Source: an uncultured Oscillospiraceae bacterium (GTDB lineage: Bacteria > Bacillota > Clostridia > Oscillospirales > Acutalibacteraceae). Taken from it: a stretch of DNA of 6,387 nucleotides. The DNA lies in the NCBI GenBank assembly GCA_900555545.1, contig USLQ01000069.1:1-6387 (forward strand), read 5' to 3'. Made by a program: the position numbers and the translations under genes. Positions within the stretch are counted from its first letter, which is position 1, and the number at the start of each line of letters is the position of its first letter. Of the stretch, positions 5,391 to 6,387 are shown piece after piece. The notes beneath the pieces are model-generated. The model searched no databases and was not told the DNA's origin. It saw only the letters and a list, made by a program, of their open reading frames with translations.

Positions 5391-6314
5391 ATGGGCAAAG
5401 TTTTATCCCGCAATCTGAAAAAATTCCGGCTCTCTCAAAATCTCACCCAGGAACAGGCGGCGGAGGCGCTGAATGTGAGCGCCCAGACCATCTCCCGCTG
5501 GGAGTGTTGCACCACCCTGCCCGAAGTCACAAAGCTGCCGGAGATCGCGCAATTATACGGTGTGACAATCGATGATTTATTCAAAAATGACGCAGTGGCA
5601 TATCGAAATTATGCCCAGCGGCTGGCCGCCGTGTACGAATCCTCCGGGCGTTCCGAGGATTTTATCCTTGCGAAGCGGGAATTCCACCGCCTCATCGACC
5701 GCGGGGATTATGTGCCGGACGATCTGCGGATGCTGGGGATAATCTATCAGTTTATGATGATCTCCTGTGCGGAAAAAGCACAGCACTGGTTTGACCGCGT
5801 ATTGCAGGAGGGGAACAATGACCCCGAGCTCTGCCACAGAACACAGCTGCAAAAAATGCGGCTCCTGGCCCAGACCGGCAAAAGCGCGGAATTGATCGCA
5901 CGTTGGGAGAAGGCCGTGGAGGACACGCCGCGCAACGCAGAAAATCATGTGCTACTCACCGCCGCCTATATGTACACAGGCAGGTACGCGGAGGCGCTCG
6001 CCTGTGCGGAATCGGCGCTTTTGGAATTCCCCGAGGAGTGGGAGCTCTGCGTATACGCCGGGGAAAGCTGTATCCATCTGTCCCGGTACGGGGAAGCGCT
6101 CCGCTATGCAGATCATGCACTGCGGCTACGCCCCACCTGGTTGGATGCCAAATACACAAAGGCCCGCTGTTATGAAAAAATGGGCGAAACCGAAAAGGCT
6201 GCCGGCTTATACCGCGAAATTGCCTCCGACCTCCGGCAGGAGGGGGCGGAAGTCGAAGCGGCAAGTGCGGCCGAACACGCCAAACGCATACTGGATAGCC
6301 ACGCCTTCCCATAA
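5391..6314 (+). CDS. XRE-family HTH transcriptional regulator with C-terminal TPR domain
   Basis: 307-aa predicted DNA-binding regulator. Residues ~6-62 form an XRE (lambda-repressor-like) helix-turn-helix: LKKFRLSQNLTQEQAAEALN, then the recognition segment VSAQTISRWE (29-38), and the usual tail YGVTIDDLF (56-64). A linker helical region follows. Clear TPR-type repeats lie at about 185-218, 219-252 and 253-280 (for example AAYMYTGRYAEALACAESAL and AGESCIHLSRYGEALRYADH). I chose the ATG at 5391 because AAGAAGGAG at 5374-5382 precedes it by 8 nt and the XRE fold begins there. The frame stays open back to about 5238, but that extension shows no domain and overlaps the promoter. XRE-TPR architecture and length resemble RRNPP peptide-sensing regulators, though many such proteins are not. 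Its divergent position makes it the likely regulator of the secreted protein/ABC operon. Confidence 0.93.
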   Translation: MGKVLSRNLKKFRLSQNLTQEQAAEALNVSAQTISRWECCTTLPEVTKLPEIAQLYGVTIDDLFKNDAVAYRNYAQRLAAVYESSGRSEDFILAKREFHRLIDRGDYVPDDLRMLGIIYQFMMISCAEKAQHWFDRVLQEGNNDPELCHRTQLQKMRLLAQTGKSAELIARWEKAVEDTPRNAENHVLLTAAYMYTGRYAEALACAESALLEFPEEWELCVYAGESCIHLSRYGEALRYADHALRLRPTWLDAKYTKARCYEKMGETEKAAGLYREIASDLRQEGAEVEAASAAEHAKRILDSHAFP

Positions 6315-6331
6315 CAATTCAAACACCAAAA

Positions 6332-6359
6332 GCGCCGCACGGCAGTTGGCGTGCGGCGC
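6332..6359. terminator. Strong GC-rich hairpin, probable (bidirectional) terminator
   Basis: A perfect 10-bp stem, GCGCCGCACG/CGTGCGGCGC, with an 8-nt loop, begins 17 nt after the regulator stop. In the plus direction no T-tract follows directly; the nearest is TTTTT about 17 nt downstream. In the minus direction the stem is followed at once by TTTTGGTGTTTG. It may therefore also, or mainly, terminate a convergent gene lying to the right of the window. Confidence 0.6.
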
Positions 6360-6387
6360 ACAATGTTCTAAAGGAATTTTTCTATTT

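Noticed and set aside
1..6387. CRISPR array, insertion sequence, tRNA or phage attachment site
   Set aside because: No regularly spaced repeats, transposase, terminal inverted repeats, tRNA-like cloverleaf or integrase were seen on either strand.

Overview
The window looks like a piece of chromosome from a Gram-positive, Clostridia-type Bacillota, plausibly a gut Oscillospiraceae/Ruminococcaceae-like species. The basis is moderately GC-rich coding DNA, strong AAGGAGG-type ribosome binding sites, a lipobox lipoprotein used in place of a periplasmic adaptor, and an XRE-TPR regulator style common in that group. The taxonomic guess is inference; no rRNA or marker gene is present.

Layout, left to right. 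(1) Positions 1-879, plus strand: the last ~290 codons of a GlxK/GarK-type glycerate kinase, whose 5' end lies outside the window. (2) Positions 888-4773, minus strand: a tightly packed operon that reads right to left. It encodes a small Sec-exported protein of unknown family (142 aa), a short four-helix FtsX-like permease (~187 aa), a larger FtsX/MacB-like permease with a ~240-residue external domain (~400 aa), a MacB/LolD-type ABC ATPase (230 aa) and a 320-aa lipoprotein of unknown family. The permease, ATPase and lipoprotein junctions overlap by four bases or lie within a few bases of each other, so the operon is very probably translationally coupled. It ends only 8 bp from the convergent glycerate kinase stop. 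(3) Positions 4774-5390: a ~600-bp AT-rich divergent intergenic region (about 22% GC over 5101-5280). It holds candidate promoters in both directions, two dyad symmetries near predicted transcription starts, a long-range inverted repeat and three copies of an 8-mer. (4) Positions 5391-6314, plus strand: an XRE-type HTH regulator with a C-terminal TPR domain, followed by a strong GC-rich hairpin at 6332-6359.

How it may work together (inference): the HTH-TPR protein, transcribed divergently, is the obvious candidate to control the minus-strand operon. The ATPase and the two unequal FtsX-family permeases would form a heteromeric type VII (MacB-like, mechanotransmission) ABC complex. The first gene's product carries its own Sec signal peptide. 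It is therefore more likely an extracellular product or client that the complex and lipoprotein act on, sense or protect against than a substrate carried across the membrane by the ABC complex itself. The cassette resembles in outline bacteriocin or secreted-peptide loci that pair a Sec-exported product with an ABC immunity or processing complex, but I recognise no named family for the secreted protein or the lipoprotein. A sharp composition change at the signal-peptide boundary of the secreted protein (about 63% GC before, about 40% after) hints that its mature part is variable or recently exchanged. This cassette is the most interesting content of the window.
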